A stretch of DNA of 64,000 nucleotides. Source: Pseudooceanicola spongiae (lineage in GTDB: Bacteria > Pseudomonadota > Alphaproteobacteria > Rhodobacterales > Rhodobacteraceae). The DNA lies in the NCBI RefSeq assembly GCF_014899185.1, contig NZ_CP045201.1, forward strand, positions 418,501-482,500, read 5' to 3'. Below the pieces are notes generated by a model. It saw only the letters and a list, made by a program, of their open reading frames with translations, was not told the origin of the DNA and searched no databases. Below, piece by piece: positions 18,564 through 30,495 of the stretch (the stretch's first letter is position 1; every line of letters begins with the position of its first letter). The position numbers were made by a program, and so were the translations under genes.

Positions 18564-19856
18564 TCAGGCCAGCGTGCCGTCAGCGGCCAGCATCGTCTTG
18601 CCGCCAAGGTAGGGATGCAGGGCGGCGGGCAGGGCGACCGAGCCGTCCTCCTGCTGGCCATTTTCCAGCACCGCGATCAGGCAGCGCCCGACAGCCAGAC
18701 CCGAACCGTTCAGCGTGTGCACGAACTCGGGCTTGCCACCGCCTTCGGGACGGAAGCGGGCGTTCATGCGGCGGGCCTGAAAATCCCCACAGACCGAGAC
18801 CGACGAAATCTCGCGGTAAGTATCCTGACCGGGCAGCCAGACCTCGATATCGTGGGTGCGGCGGGCGCCAAAGCCCATGTCGCCAGTGCAGAGCGCCACG
18901 GTGCGATAGGCGAGGCCGAGCTTCTCGAGAATACCCTCGGCGCAGGCGGTCATACGGTCCAGCTCAGCCCGCGAGTGATCGGGATGGGTGATCGAGACCA
19001 TCTCGACCTTCTCGAACTGGTGCTGGCGCAGCATCCCGGCGGTGTCACGCCCCGCCGAGCCTGCTTCGGAGCGGAAGCACTGCGTATGGGCAACCATGCG
19101 GTTTGGCAGGGTTTTTTCGTCAACAGTGGTGCCATTGACGGTATTGGTCAGCGTCACCTCGGCGGTCGGAACCAGCCACCAGCCATCGGTGGTCTTGTAG
19201 CTGTCCTCGCCGAATTTCGGCAGCTGGCCAGTGCCATACATCATCTCTTCGCGCACAAGTACGGGCGTCCAGGTCTCGCGCAACCCGTTCTCGTCGACAT
19301 GGGTGTCGAGCATGAACTGCGCCAGAGCGCGGTGAATGCGCGCAACCGGCCCCGAAAGCACGACAAAACGCGCGCCCGAGAGCTTCGCGCCCATCTCGAA
19401 GTCCATGCCGGGTACGACGCCTGCAAGCTGGTAATGCTCCTTCGGGGCGAAGGCGAAACTCGGGATGTCGCCATGCCGGCGAACCTCGACGTTGTCGCTC
19501 TCGTCCTTGCCATCGGGGGTGTCCTCGAACGGCAGGTTCGGGATGCCCATCAGCAGATCAGTGAGCTCTGCGTCCAGATCCTTGGCCTCGGCCTGCATCG
19601 CGGCGATGGAGGCCTTGGTCTCGGCCACCAGCGCGCGCAGACGCTCGAACTCAGGCTCATCGCCGGAGGCTTTTGCGCGGCCGACGTCCTTGGAGGCTTT
19701 GTTCTGCTCAGCCTGCGCGGTCTCGGCGGCATGAATGCGGGCGCGGCGCGCATCGTCCAGCGCAAGGATCTGTGACGACATGGGGGAGGCATTCCGGCGC
19801 GACAGGGCCGCATCAAAGGCAGCAGGGTTGTCACGGATGGTGCGGATATCATGCAT
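18564..19856 (-). CDS. serS: Seryl-tRNA synthetase
   Basis: A 430-residue class II synthetase that charges tRNA-Ser. The N-terminal coiled-coil arm spans roughly residues 25-105 ([19 protein letters not shown]). The class II motif 2 region is seen in [20 protein letters not shown], and motif 3 in [15 protein letters not shown] with [13 protein letters not shown]. The ATG at 19856 ([10 protein letters not shown]) has a GAGGGAG site 8 bases before it; a GTG three codons upstream is a weaker choice. Confidence 0.95.
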   Translation of the reverse strand: MHDIRTIRDNPAAFDAALSRRNASPMSSQILALDDARRARIHAAETAQAEQNKASKDVGRAKASGDEPEFERLRALVAETKASIAAMQAEAKDLDAELTDLLMGIPNLPFEDTPDGKDESDNVEVRRHGDIPSFAFAPKEHYQLAGVVPGMDFEMGAKLSGARFVVLSGPVARIHRALAQFMLDTHVDENGLRETWTPVLVREEMMYGTGQLPKFGEDSYKTTDGWWLVPTAEVTLTNTVNGTTVDEKTLPNRMVAHTQCFRSEAGSAGRDTAGMLRQHQFEKVEMVSITHPDHSRAELDRMTACAEGILEKLGLAYRTVALCTGDMGFGARRTHDIEVWLPGQDTYREISSVSVCGDFQARRMNARFRPEGGGKPEFVHTLNGSGLAVGRCLIAVLENGQQEDGSVALPAALHPYLGGKTMLAADGTLA

Positions 19857-19942
19857 GTCTTGCACTCCCTCATATGGATTCGTGTGCGCGTTATGCCGGA
19901 TTTATTTGGCAAGCGTAACCGGGCAGATGTCGGTGGTGGACA

Positions 19943-20003
19943 GAGGGGGGCTCTGCCCCCGCGCCTGACGGCGCTCCCCCGGAATATGAGAGCAAGAAGA
20001 AGC
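19943..20003 (+). repeat. Dispersed intergenic repeat, copy 2
   Basis: GGGGGGCTCTGCCCCC hairpin, then GCTCCCCCGGAATATGAGAG and CAAGAAGAAG. The core is diverged but keeps the order and spacing of copy 1. Confidence 0.5.
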
Positions 20004-20089
20004 CGCGTCCCCCGCTCTGAGCACGAGGCTCAGGATCAGGGTAGAGCTGGAATGCGGAACTGTGCGATCAGGGGCGCAGAGGTCCTGCT

Positions 20090-20144
20090 GTTTCCCTGTT
20101 TCAAATATCCTGCGGGGGTGTGGGGGGCGCAAAGCCCCCCGCGG
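20090..20144 (-). repeat. Dispersed intergenic repeat, copy 3
   Basis: Read on the minus strand: a GGGGGGC-TTTGC-GCCCCCC hairpin followed by ACACCCCCGCAGGATATTTG and AAACAGG. It lies opposite to copy 2. Confidence 0.5.
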
Positions 20145-20220
20145 CTGTCCTCTCCGCCTCTCGAACGGCAGGGGGATCCGCGTCGCTCATGCAGCCATGT
20201 CGCACCCGCGGCGTTGTGCC

Positions 20221-20249
20221 TTGCAATCTTGCCCCCTCGCACATAGGTT
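20221..20249 (+). promoter_or_regulatory. Possible promoter of yajC-secD-secF
   Basis: TTGCAA at 20221-20226 and TAGGTT at 20244-20249 with a 17-base spacer, about 115 bases before the yajC start. The match is moderate. Confidence 0.35.
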
Positions 20250-20362
20250 CCGGCGGAATTCGCATGGGCGTAGTTGCGCTTCGTGTCGGGCTATTCGCGG
20301 CGCTGTCCGCGGTGTCATATCGTCAGCGGGCCCGCCCGCTCTGTCAAAAAGAAGGAACCCCC

Positions 20363-20659
20363 ATGCAAGGGAACGCTATCGCGCAGTTTCTGCCGCTCGT
20401 CCTGATCTTCGCGATCATGTATTTTCTGCTGATCCGTCCGCAGCAAAAGAAACTCAAGGACCACAAGAAGATGGTCGAAGGCGTGCGCCGCGGCGATCAG
20501 GTGATCACCCAGGGCGGCATCATCGGCAAGGTGTCTAAAGTGCGTGAAGACGGCGAGATCGAAGTCGAGATCGCTGAGAACGTCAAAGTGCGCGTTCTGA
20601 AGTCGACCCTCGCAAATGTGATTTCCAAGACCGAGCCGGCGGCTGCAGAGAGCAAGTAA
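20363..20659 (+). CDS. yajC: Preprotein translocase accessory subunit YajC
   Basis: A 98-residue single-span membrane protein of the SecDF-YajC complex. After MQGNAIAQF comes the membrane helix LPLVLIFAIMYFLLI and the conserved RPQQKKLKDHKKM segment, then a small soluble domain (GDQVITQGGIIGKV). The start at 20363 is backed by AAGGAA; a much longer upstream frame is an artefact of high GC. It is the first gene before secD and secF. Confidence 0.93.
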   Translation: MQGNAIAQFLPLVLIFAIMYFLLIRPQQKKLKDHKKMVEGVRRGDQVITQGGIIGKVSKVREDGEIEVEIAENVKVRVLKSTLANVISKTEPAAAESK

Positions 20660-20700
20660 GCTCTTCGCATCCTCGACATAACCTCGAAAGGGCCGGCAAA

Positions 20701-22344
20701 ATGCTGCACATCGAGACGTGGAAACGGGTCCTGATCTGGGGGCTTGTTGTCCTCGGGTTGCTGCTGGCCCTTCCCAATGCCTTCTACTCCCGAGTTGAAA
20801 CGTATAATGACGCCGTCGCAGCCAATGGTGGCGATGACACCGGGGTCTCCGGCTGGCCGTCGTTCCTGCCCTCCGGGCTGGTGAACCTCGGCCTCGACCT
20901 GCGGGGCGGGGCGCATCTGCTGGCAGAGGTCCGCGTGACGGATGTCTATGAGACACGGATGCAGGGCCTTTGGCCCGAGATCCGCAACCTGCTGCGCAAT
21001 GAACGCGAGAAGATCGGCACCATCCGCCTGCTGACCACCACGGACGGCACGCTCAAGGTGCGCATCGGCAACGCCGATGGCATGCCAGAGGCGATGCGTC
21101 TGGTGCGCACGCTGGCGCAGCCCGTGAGCAGCCTGACTGCCGCCGGAACCGATGACATTGTCGTGACCTCTGCTGGTGATACCCTCGTCGTCGGGCTCTC
21201 GGATCCCGAAAAAGAGGCGATGGACGACCGCACTGTGCGTCAGTCGCTTGAGATCATCCGCCGCCGCATCGACGAGGTCGGCACGCGAGAGCCGACCATC
21301 CAGCGTCAGGGCACCGACCGTATCCTCATCGAAGTGCCGGGCGTCGGATCTGCGGATGAGCTCAAGAGCATCATCGGCACCACCGCTCAGCTGACTTTCC
21401 AGCCGGTCGTCAGCCGCACCAGCGATGGCAGCACCCCTCCGGGTCCCGGAGAAGAAGTGCTGCCCGCCAGTGACGAGCCCGGCACGTTCTACGTGCTCGA
21501 GACCGTTCCTGTCGTGTCGGGCGAGCAGCTGACCGACGCGCAGCCGACCTTCGATCAGAACGGGCGGCCGGCCGTCAGCTTCCGCTTCAACCCGTCGGGC
21601 GCGCGCAAGTTCGGTGACTATACCGCGCAGAACATCGGCAACCCCTTCGCCATCGTGCTGGACAACGAGGTCATCTCGGCCCCGGTCATCCAGTCGCATA
21701 TCGCGGGCGGCTCTGGCATCATCACCGGCAGCTTCAGCGTCGAGGAGAGCACCAATCTGGCGGTTCTGCTGCGCGCAGGGGCGCTGCCGGCGGGGCTCGA
21801 CTTTCTTGAAGAGCGCACGATCGGGCCGGAACTGGGCGCTGACAGCATCCACGCCGGGCAGATTGCCTGCCTGATAGCGGGTGTCGCAGTGCTGGTGTTC
21901 ATGTTCGCCAGCTACGGGCTGTTCGGCTTTTTCGCCAACGTCGCCCTAATGATCAACGTCGGGCTGATCTTCGGCCTGCTGTCGATGATCGGCGCCACGC
22001 TGACCCTGCCGGGGATCGCGGGGATTGTGCTGACCATCGGCATGGCGGTCGACGCCAACGTGCTGGTGTTCGAGCGGATCCGCGAAGAGCTCAAGAGCGC
22101 CAAGGGGCCGGCACGGGCGATGGAGCTGGGCTATGACCGGGCGCTGTCGGCCATTGTCGACGCCAATATCACCACGTTCATCATCGCGGTGATCCTGTTC
22201 CTGCTCGGCTCTGGGCCGGTCAAGGGTTTTGCCGTCACGCTGGGCATCGGGATCCTCACGTCGGTCTTCACGGCAATCTGGGTCACGCGACTGCTGATCG
22301 TCCTGTGGTTCGAACGGGCGCGTCCCAAAACGATCGAGGTATGA
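20701..22344 (+). CDS. secD: Protein translocase subunit SecD
   Basis: A 547-residue membrane protein that uses the proton gradient to help pull proteins across the inner membrane. The first helix is at residues 9-27. The conserved GLDLRGGAHLL follows, then the large periplasmic P1 domain, and the C-terminal five helices start near EERTIGPELGADSI and include GMAVDANVLVFERIREEL. The Ile/Gly-rich motifs match SecD family signatures. It sits between yajC and secF; secF begins two bases after its stop. Confidence 0.95.
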   Translation: MLHIETWKRVLIWGLVVLGLLLALPNAFYSRVETYNDAVAANGGDDTGVSGWPSFLPSGLVNLGLDLRGGAHLLAEVRVTDVYETRMQGLWPEIRNLLRNEREKIGTIRLLTTTDGTLKVRIGNADGMPEAMRLVRTLAQPVSSLTAAGTDDIVVTSAGDTLVVGLSDPEKEAMDDRTVRQSLEIIRRRIDEVGTREPTIQRQGTDRILIEVPGVGSADELKSIIGTTAQLTFQPVVSRTSDGSTPPGPGEEVLPASDEPGTFYVLETVPVVSGEQLTDAQPTFDQNGRPAVSFRFNPSGARKFGDYTAQNIGNPFAIVLDNEVISAPVIQSHIAGGSGIITGSFSVEESTNLAVLLRAGALPAGLDFLEERTIGPELGADSIHAGQIACLIAGVAVLVFMFASYGLFGFFANVALMINVGLIFGLLSMIGATLTLPGIAGIVLTIGMAVDANVLVFERIREELKSAKGPARAMELGYDRALSAIVDANITTFIIAVILFLLGSGPVKGFAVTLGIGILTSVFTAIWVTRLLIVLWFERARPKTIEV

Positions 22345-22345
22345 C

Positions 22346-23317
22346 ATGAAACGTCTGAGACTTGTTCCCGATGAGACCCATATCGACTTCTTCAAATACC
22401 GCGGGCTGACCTTCGGGATCTCCTGCGTGGCCATGGTCGCCTCGGTGATCATCTGGGCGACGATGGGGCTGAACTTCGGCATCGACTTCCGCGGCGGCAC
22501 GACGATCCGCACGGAATCCGAGAGCGCGATCTCGGTCGCTGACTACCGCGCGGCGCTGGACCCTCTCGGCCTCGGGGACGTGGTGATTTCGGAGGTCTTC
22601 GATCCGACCTTCGAGGGCACCAAGCACGTCGCCTCGGTGCGTATCCAGAGCCAGGATGAGCAGGAAAGCGTCGCCACCGATACGATTGCAAAGGTCGAGA
22701 CGGCGCTGAAAACGGTGGACGAGAGCGTCCGCTTCACCTCCGTTGAATCGGTCGGTCCGAAGGTCTCGGGCGAGCTTGTGACAACGGCGCTGCTGGCGGT
22801 CGGGGCCTCCCTTGGGGCGATCCTGCTCTACATCTGGCTGCGGTTTGAATGGCAGTTCTCGCTCGGCGCGGTGTTTGCGCTGTTCCACGATGTGCTGGTG
22901 ACGATCGGGATCTTTGCGCTGCTGCAGATCCGGTTCGACCTCGCGACCATCGCGGCGCTGCTGACGATCATCGGGTATTCGATCAACGACACCGTGGTCA
23001 TCTTCGACCGGCTCAGGGAAAACCTGCGCAAGTTCAAGACGATGCCACTTGTCGACGTGATGAACGTATCCGTGAACGAAACGCTGAGCCGGACGCTGAT
23101 GACCTCGGGCACGACGTTGATCGCGCTGATTGCGCTGCTGGTGCTGGGCGGCGACGTGATCCGTGGCTTCGTCTTTGCCATCACCTGGGGCGTCATCATC
23201 GGGACCTATTCGTCGGTCTACGTCGCCAAGAACGTGGTTCTGTGGTTCGGGGTCAAGCGCGACTGGTCCAAACCGGACAAGAGCGCGGGCAACCAGTTCG
23301 CCAATATCGACGCCTGA
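22346..23317 (+). CDS. secF: Protein translocase subunit SecF
   Basis: A 323-residue partner of SecD. It shows GLNFGIDFRGGT after the first helix, the SVGPKVSGEL segment before the second, and the membrane signature IGYSINDTVVIFDRLREN. A start one base beyond the secD stop implies co-translation. An intrinsic terminator follows. Confidence 0.95.
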   Translation: MKRLRLVPDETHIDFFKYRGLTFGISCVAMVASVIIWATMGLNFGIDFRGGTTIRTESESAISVADYRAALDPLGLGDVVISEVFDPTFEGTKHVASVRIQSQDEQESVATDTIAKVETALKTVDESVRFTSVESVGPKVSGELVTTALLAVGASLGAILLYIWLRFEWQFSLGAVFALFHDVLVTIGIFALLQIRFDLATIAALLTIIGYSINDTVVIFDRLRENLRKFKTMPLVDVMNVSVNETLSRTLMTSGTTLIALIALLVLGGDVIRGFVFAITWGVIIGTYSSVYVAKNVVLWFGVKRDWSKPDKSAGNQFANIDA

Positions 23318-23323
23318 GGGCGT

Positions 23324-23352
23324 GCCGGAGGCGATGCTCGCCTCCGGCTTTT
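23324..23352 (+). terminator. Intrinsic terminator of the secDF operon
   Basis: A 10-bp stem, GCCGGAGGCG / CGCCTCCGGC, with loop ATGCT and a TTTT tail, just 6 bases beyond the secF stop. Confidence 0.85.
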
Positions 23353-23411
23353 GCACCGCAGCCCGGTTTGCTCGCAAGCGCGCTGCGACGTGACGCAAGA
23401 AAGGCTGGCAC

Positions 23412-23765
23412 ATGCATCTCAATGAAATCGACTACGGAAATGCCCGCCCGATCGAGGGCTATGGCCCCGGCTTTTTCCGCATTGCGGGCGAAGTCTATCA
23501 GGGGGCGCTTCTGGTCACCGCCGACGAAACCGAAAGCTGGGGCGGTTTCGATGACATCGCGACACTCCTGACATTCGCCGGTCAGGTCGATGTGCTGTTC
23601 ATTGGCAACGGTCCGTTGATGGGCCCGATCCCCAAGGCGTTCCGCGACAGCCTCGAAGAAGCCGGTATCGGGATTGAACCGATGGCGACAGATGCCGCCT
23701 GCCGCACGTTCAACGTCCTGTTGTCCGAAGGCCGCCGGGTCGCCGCGGCGCTGCTGCCGATGTGA
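23412..23765 (+). CDS. Mth938-like domain protein (DUF498)
   Basis: A 117-residue single-domain protein of the Mth938/NDUFAF3 family; the mitochondrial relative helps assemble respiratory complex I, while the bacterial role is not established. Typical segments are GPGFFRIAGEVYQGALLV, VDVLFIGNG and the C-terminal ACRTFNVLLSEGRRVAAALLP. It is commonly found next to secDF in alphaproteobacteria. It has its own promoter region after the secF terminator, or read-through. Confidence 0.85.
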   Translation: MHLNEIDYGNARPIEGYGPGFFRIAGEVYQGALLVTADETESWGGFDDIATLLTFAGQVDVLFIGNGPLMGPIPKAFRDSLEEAGIGIEPMATDAACRTFNVLLSEGRRVAAALLPM

Positions 23766-23802
23766 TCAGGCCATAGGCCACCCCTGAGCGCAGGCCGTGT
23801 TT

Positions 23803-23834
23803 GCCTCCGGCGGAAGTATTTAGGGCAAAGTGAG
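23803..23834 (+). repeat. Dispersed intergenic repeat, copy 4 (left arm)
   Basis: GCCTCCGGCGGAAGTATTT followed by AGGGCAAAGTGA. Together with copy 5 it forms a perfect 19-bp inverted repeat around 74 bases. Confidence 0.65.
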
Positions 23835-23883
23835 AGAGCGCCTCCCAGTTCCTGAGGTCAGTTCACGGCGCAGAGGCTCCCAA

Positions 23884-23917
23884 TCATCTTGCCAAAAATA
23901 CTTCCGCCGGAGGCGTG
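23884..23917 (-). repeat. Dispersed intergenic repeat, copy 5 (right arm)
   Basis: Read on the minus strand: GCCTCCGGCGGAAGTATTT, then TTGGCAAGATGA. It mirrors copy 4. Confidence 0.65.
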
Positions 23918-24007
23918 GCCGCGGGCAAGCGGCACCGGGGCCGCAGTTGATTGGGTTCGGCAAGAAGCAGGCTTTTGCGTCGAGAAGCAATGCAGTAAGC
24001 GGGGGGC

Positions 24008-24625
24008 ATGGAACTGGTGGTCAAAGAACTTGGCGTCGCGCGCGGCGGTGTGCGGGTGCTGGAGGGGCTGTCCTTCGTGCTCGGCGCGGGGCAGGCGTTG
24101 ATCTTGCGTGGGCCAAATGGATCTGGAAAAACCACCTTGCTGCGGGTGCTGGCGGGGTTGCAGCCCTCCGTGGCCGGGCGCATTTCGGTCTCTCGTGACA
24201 GCGTGGCTTATGCCTCGCATGCCGACGGCATCAAGGGCCAGCTGAGTGTCGCCGAAAACCTGCACTTCTGGGCGCGTCTGCATGCCGAGCGCGATATCAC
24301 CCGCGCTTTGGAGGCGTTTGATCTGCGCGCGCTGCAGGATCGTCTGGCGGGCGCCCTGTCGGCGGGGCAGAAGCGGCGGCTGGGACTGGCGCGCCTGATG
24401 GTGACCGGGCGGCCGCTCTGGTTGCTGGATGAACCGACCGTGTCGCTCGACAGTGAGGCGGTGGCTCTGTTTGGCGCGGCGATAGAAGCGCATTTGCAGC
24501 GCGGTGGCATGGCGGTGATCGCGACGCATATCGATCTGGGGCTGACCTCCGCGCGGGTGCTGGATGTGACACCCTTCCGGGCCCGGCGTCCTGTCGGGGA
24601 TGCGTTTGACGAGGCCTTTCTGTGA
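24008..24625 (+). CDS. ccmA: Haem exporter ATP-binding protein CcmA
   Basis: A 205-residue ATPase of the cytochrome c maturation system I. CcmA releases haem-loaded CcmE from CcmC. Walker A is [11 protein letters not shown] near residue 35, a signature-like [14 protein letters not shown] is near 119, and Walker B is [12 protein letters not shown]. The stop overlaps the ccmB start (GTGA), indicating tight coupling. It is the first gene of ccmA-B-C-D-G. Confidence 0.93.
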   Translation: MELVVKELGVARGGVRVLEGLSFVLGAGQALILRGPNGSGKTTLLRVLAGLQPSVAGRISVSRDSVAYASHADGIKGQLSVAENLHFWARLHAERDITRALEAFDLRALQDRLAGALSAGQKRRLGLARLMVTGRPLWLLDEPTVSLDSEAVALFGAAIEAHLQRGGMAVIATHIDLGLTSARVLDVTPFRARRPVGDAFDEAFL

Positions 24626-25278
24626 TCGCCCTGCTGATGCGCGATCTGCGGCTGGCGGTGCGGGCCGGGGGCGGCTTTGGTCTTGGGCTGGCGTTCTTCC
24701 TGATCGTGGTGGCGCTGGTGCCGTTCAGCGTCGGGCCGGAAACCGCTCTGCTGGCGCGGATCGCTCCGGGGGTGCTATGGCTCGGGGCACTTCTGGCCTG
24801 TCTGTTGTCTCTGGACCGTATACTGGCGCTGGATTGGGAGGATGGGTCGCTCGATCTGCTGGCCACAGCCCCTATTCCGCTGGAGGGCATTGTCAGCGTC
24901 AAGGCGCTGGCGCATTGGATCACGACGGCTCTGCCGCTGGTGATCGCTGCTCCGGTGCTGGGCGTTCTGCTGTCGCTGCCTGCGCAGGGCTATCTCTGGC
25001 TGATCGTGTCGTTGCTGGTGGGCACGCCCGCGCTGAGCGTGATCGGCACGTTTGGCGCGGCGCTGACGGTCGGCATCAAGCGCGGCGGCCTGCTGCTGAG
25101 CCTGCTGGTGCTGCCGCTCTATGTGCCCGTGCTGATATTCGGCGCCGAGGTGGCCCGGCGCGGTGCCGAGGGGCAGGCAGTGCAGGTGCATTTGCTGTTG
25201 CTCGGGGCGATCACCTGCGGCGCTATGGCGCTGCTGCCCTTTGCCAGTGCGGCGGTGTTGCGGGTGAACTTGCGATAA
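24622..25278 (+). CDS. ccmB: Haem exporter membrane protein CcmB
   Basis: A 218-residue inner-membrane partner of CcmA with six hydrophobic segments. The N-terminal [18 protein letters not shown] and the conserved [17 protein letters not shown] loop are characteristic. The start is GTG at 24622, overlapping the ccmA stop by four bases. ccmC follows after 40 bases. Confidence 0.92.
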   Translation: MIALLMRDLRLAVRAGGGFGLGLAFFLIVVALVPFSVGPETALLARIAPGVLWLGALLACLLSLDRILALDWEDGSLDLLATAPIPLEGIVSVKALAHWITTALPLVIAAPVLGVLLSLPAQGYLWLIVSLLVGTPALSVIGTFGAALTVGIKRGGLLLSLLVLPLYVPVLIFGAEVARRGAEGQAVQVHLLLLGAITCGAMALLPFASAAVLRVNLR

Positions 25279-25318
25279 TGTGAAGTGACGCCGCCCTGGC
25301 GTCAGGTAGGGAGGGGGC

Positions 25319-26050
25319 ATGGCCTCGATCTGGGAATATGCGAACCCGAGGAAATTCCTCGAAACCTCCGACAGGGTACTGCCCTGGCTGGCGGCGCTTG
25401 CCGGCGTTGCTCTGGTGGTCGGGCTGGTCTGGGGGTTCTTCTTCACGCCGGACGATTACCGGCAGGGCAGCACGGTCAAGATCATCTACCTGCATGTGCC
25501 GAGCGCGCTGATCGCCATCAATGGCTGGCTGATGATGCTGGTCGCCTCGCTGATCTGGCTGATCCGGCGGCACCATGTCAGCGCATTGGCCGCACGGGCG
25601 GCCGCGCCGATTGGCGCCACGATGACGGTGATCGCCCTGCTGACCGGCGCGATCTGGGGCCAGCCGATGTGGGGCACCTGGTGGGCCTGGGATCCGCGGC
25701 TGACGTCCTTTCTGATCCTGTTCCTGTTCTATCTTGGCTATATCGCCCTCTGGGCGGCGGTCGAGGATGACGATACCGCGGCGGATCTCACCTCGATCCT
25801 CTGCCTCGTCGGATCGGTGTTTGCGGTGCTCAGCCGCTATGCGGTGAACTTCTGGAATCAGGGGTTGCACCAGGGCGCGTCGCTGTCGATGGACAAGGCC
25901 GACAATGTCGCGAATGTGTTCTATCTTCCGCTGCTCGTCTGCATGGCGGCCTTTGTGCTGCTGTTTCTGGCGCTTGTGCTGCTGCGCACCCAGACCGAGA
26001 TCCGGGCGCGGCGGATGCGGGCGCTGCTGGCGCGCGAGCGGATGAGCTGA
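25319..26050 (+). CDS. ccmC: Haem-handling membrane protein CcmC
   Basis: A 243-residue, six-helix protein that attaches haem to CcmE on the periplasmic side. The tryptophan-rich haem motif WGTWWAWDPRLTS is near residue 118. The flanking His residues expected in the family are visible (YLHVPSALIAINGW and NQGLHQGASL). The start ATG follows AGGGAGGGGGC. Confidence 0.95.
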   Translation: MASIWEYANPRKFLETSDRVLPWLAALAGVALVVGLVWGFFFTPDDYRQGSTVKIIYLHVPSALIAINGWLMMLVASLIWLIRRHHVSALAARAAAPIGATMTVIALLTGAIWGQPMWGTWWAWDPRLTSFLILFLFYLGYIALWAAVEDDDTAADLTSILCLVGSVFAVLSRYAVNFWNQGLHQGASLSMDKADNVANVFYLPLLVCMAAFVLLFLALVLLRTQTEIRARRMRALLARERMS

Positions 26051-26060
26051 AGGAGTGATA

Positions 26061-26216
26061 ATGCCGGAACTGGGAAAATACGCGGGCGCGGTGCTGTCGT
26101 CTTACGGGCTGTCACTGCTGCTTCTGGCGCTGCTGACGGGGCTGAGCCTGTGGCGGGCGCGCCGCATGAAGGCTGCGCTGCGCAAAGTTGAAGAAAGGGT
26201 GAAGCGACATGGCTAA
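26061..26216 (+). CDS. ccmD: Haem exporter subunit CcmD
   Basis: A 51-residue protein with one membrane helix (GLSLLLLALLTGLSLW) followed by a basic tail (RARRMKAALRKVEERVKRHG), the standard CcmD plan. CcmD helps release holo-CcmE from CcmC and CcmB. The ATG has an AAGGAG site 9 bases before it, and the stop overlaps ccmG by 8 bases. Size and position between ccmC and ccmG confirm the call. Confidence 0.88.
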   Translation: MPELGKYAGAVLSSYGLSLLLLALLTGLSLWRARRMKAALRKVEERVKRHG

Positions 26217-26754
26217 GATCCGGCCCCTAATGGTGCTGCCTCCGGTGATTTTCCTCGGGCTGGCAGCTCTGTTCTATTTCGGGATGCAGCGCGAGGACCC
26301 GGACCAGCTGCCCTCTGCGCTGTCGGGCAAGCAGGCGCCGCCGGTTGTGATCACCCAGCTGGGGGATCTGCCGGGCTTTGACGATGCCACACTGCGCGAT
26401 GGCCAGATCAAGCTGGTCAACTTCTGGGCCAGCTGGTGCGCGCCCTGCCGGGTCGAACATCCCAACCTTTCAGCCCTGTCAGAACAGGAAGGCGTGCCGA
26501 TCTACGGCGTCAACTACAAGGACAAGCCGGAAAACGCGCTCGGCTTTCTGGCAGAGCTTGGCAATCCCTATGCCGCGACCGGCGCGGATTCGCAGGGGCG
26601 CATGGCGATCAACTGGGGCCTCTACGGGGTGCCGGAAACCTATGTGATCGACGGCGAGGGGCGTGTGCTGCTGCGCTTTGCCGGCCCCGTCACGCAGCGG
26701 GTGATCCGCGAACAGATCGCGCCTCTGATCGAGGGTGCCAAAGGCGGCAGCTGA
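26209..26754 (+). CDS. ccmG: Thiol:disulfide interchange protein CcmG/DsbE
   Basis: A 181-residue membrane-anchored periplasmic thioredoxin that reduces apocytochrome c cysteines before haem ligation. The anchor is near residues 6-24 (PLMVLPPVIFLGLAALFYF). The active site WCAPCR lies near residue 77 (FWASWCAPCRVEHP). The cis-Pro region GVPETYVIDGEG and the acidic GVNYKDKPENA match CcmG rather than general thioredoxin. The remaining system I genes (ccmE, F, H) are not in the window. Confidence 0.93.
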   Translation: MAKIRPLMVLPPVIFLGLAALFYFGMQREDPDQLPSALSGKQAPPVVITQLGDLPGFDDATLRDGQIKLVNFWASWCAPCRVEHPNLSALSEQEGVPIYGVNYKDKPENALGFLAELGNPYAATGADSQGRMAINWGLYGVPETYVIDGEGRVLLRFAGPVTQRVIREQIAPLIEGAKGGS

Positions 26755-26775
26755 ACCCGACGCGGTGTCGCCTCC

Positions 26776-27438
26776 CTAATCACCGTGATCTGTCATGCGC
26801 GGGTCCATCATGCCCTCTTTCACGCCATGGCGGATCAGCCAGAGGTTCACCGGATAGGCCGCAAGCAAGCCGCAACTCAGCGAAATCACCATCGAGGACC
26901 AGAACTTCCAGTCGCCCATGCCAGCATTGCCCGCCAGCAGCAGATCGACTGCGATGGCGACAATCTCCATGACGGCGATCGAGGGCGTCTCGGCCAGAAG
27001 CGCGTCGTGAAAGGCCTGGCGAAAGCCGGTGCCGCCCTGCATCTCGGGCCCGATGGTCATGGCGAACCCTGACACATAGGCCAGCACGAAGGTGATCAGC
27101 GCCGTCCAGAGATTGCCGAGGGAAAACAGACCCACTGCGATCGACACCCCGATAATTTCGCCAAAGCCGCAGCCGGAATAGCAATGCGCGACCGAGCGGA
27201 AAGCGCGCCGCCAGTCGTTGTCATCCGCAATCTCCTTGCGCCCGGACATCCAGTAGATCAGCAACCCCAGCGGGCCGGAATAGGCCACGGTAAACCCCCA
27301 GACCAGCTTCATCAGCGGCATCAGATGGGCATTCCTGACGCGGATGTCCTGTATCAGTATGATCAGACTGGGGATCATCAGCACGGCCCAGAGGCCAACG
27401 AACCAGGGGCTGGAAACGATCATCTGAATGGTCTGCAC
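26776..27438 (-). CDS. DUF4396 membrane protein
   Basis: A 220-residue integral membrane protein with about six hydrophobic segments. The family mark is the Cys/His motif in VAHCYSGCGFGEIIG near residue 95, which could bind a metal. The start is GTG at 27438, chosen because AGGAGG lies 7 bases before it; an ATG 15 bases further in lacks that spacing. The gene converges on ccmG with only 21 bases between the stops. Function unknown. Confidence 0.75.
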   Translation of the reverse strand: MQTIQMIVSSPWFVGLWAVLMIPSLIILIQDIRVRNAHLMPLMKLVWGFTVAYSGPLGLLIYWMSGRKEIADDNDWRRAFRSVAHCYSGCGFGEIIGVSIAVGLFSLGNLWTALITFVLAYVSGFAMTIGPEMQGGTGFRQAFHDALLAETPSIAVMEIVAIAVDLLLAGNAGMGDWKFWSSMVISLSCGLLAAYPVNLWLIRHGVKEGMMDPRMTDHGD

Positions 27439-27630
27439 GGCATTACCTCCTCAGTTCCAACCGATCAGACCCCGACATGTTCCAAAACCCCGCATCCTTT
27501 CTACCCGTCGCCGCCGCTCCAGCGACAAAAAAAGTCAGCCGAGCACCATTTCTGACCGCCAGAGCCAGATGTCTCGCCGCTCCGCAAAGCCTGTCCTGAT
27601 CACCCCGCGGCCCCAGAGCGACGCTTCCCT

Positions 27631-27692
27631 GTCATCTTGCCCGAAATACTTCGGGGGGCCGCAAGGCGGGGGCAGCGCCCCCTCCACCGCCC
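27631..27692 (-). repeat. Dispersed intergenic repeat, copy 6
   Basis: On the minus strand: GGGGGCGCTGCCCCC hairpin, then CCCCCCGAAGTATTTCGGG and CAAGATGA. This is very close to copy 1, in opposite orientation. Confidence 0.65.
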
Positions 27693-27701
27693 GCCCAAAA
27701 G

Positions 27702-27726
27702 AAAAGGGCCCCCGAAGAGGCCCTTT
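27702..27726 (-). terminator. Terminator of acnA
   Basis: On the minus strand, AAAGGGCC - TCTTCGGG - GGCCCTTTTCTTTT. The stem with its T tail lies about 20 bases beyond the acnA stop. Confidence 0.75.
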
Positions 27727-27747
27727 CCGTCACACTTTCAACTGGCT

Positions 27748-30495
<2,748 letters not shown>

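Larger units (their letters stand above)
19857..20362. other. Intergenic region between serS and yajC
   Basis: About 500 bases without a credible gene. It holds two copies of the dispersed repeat, in opposite orientation, and a promoter candidate for the yajC-secDF operon. Confidence 0.6.
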
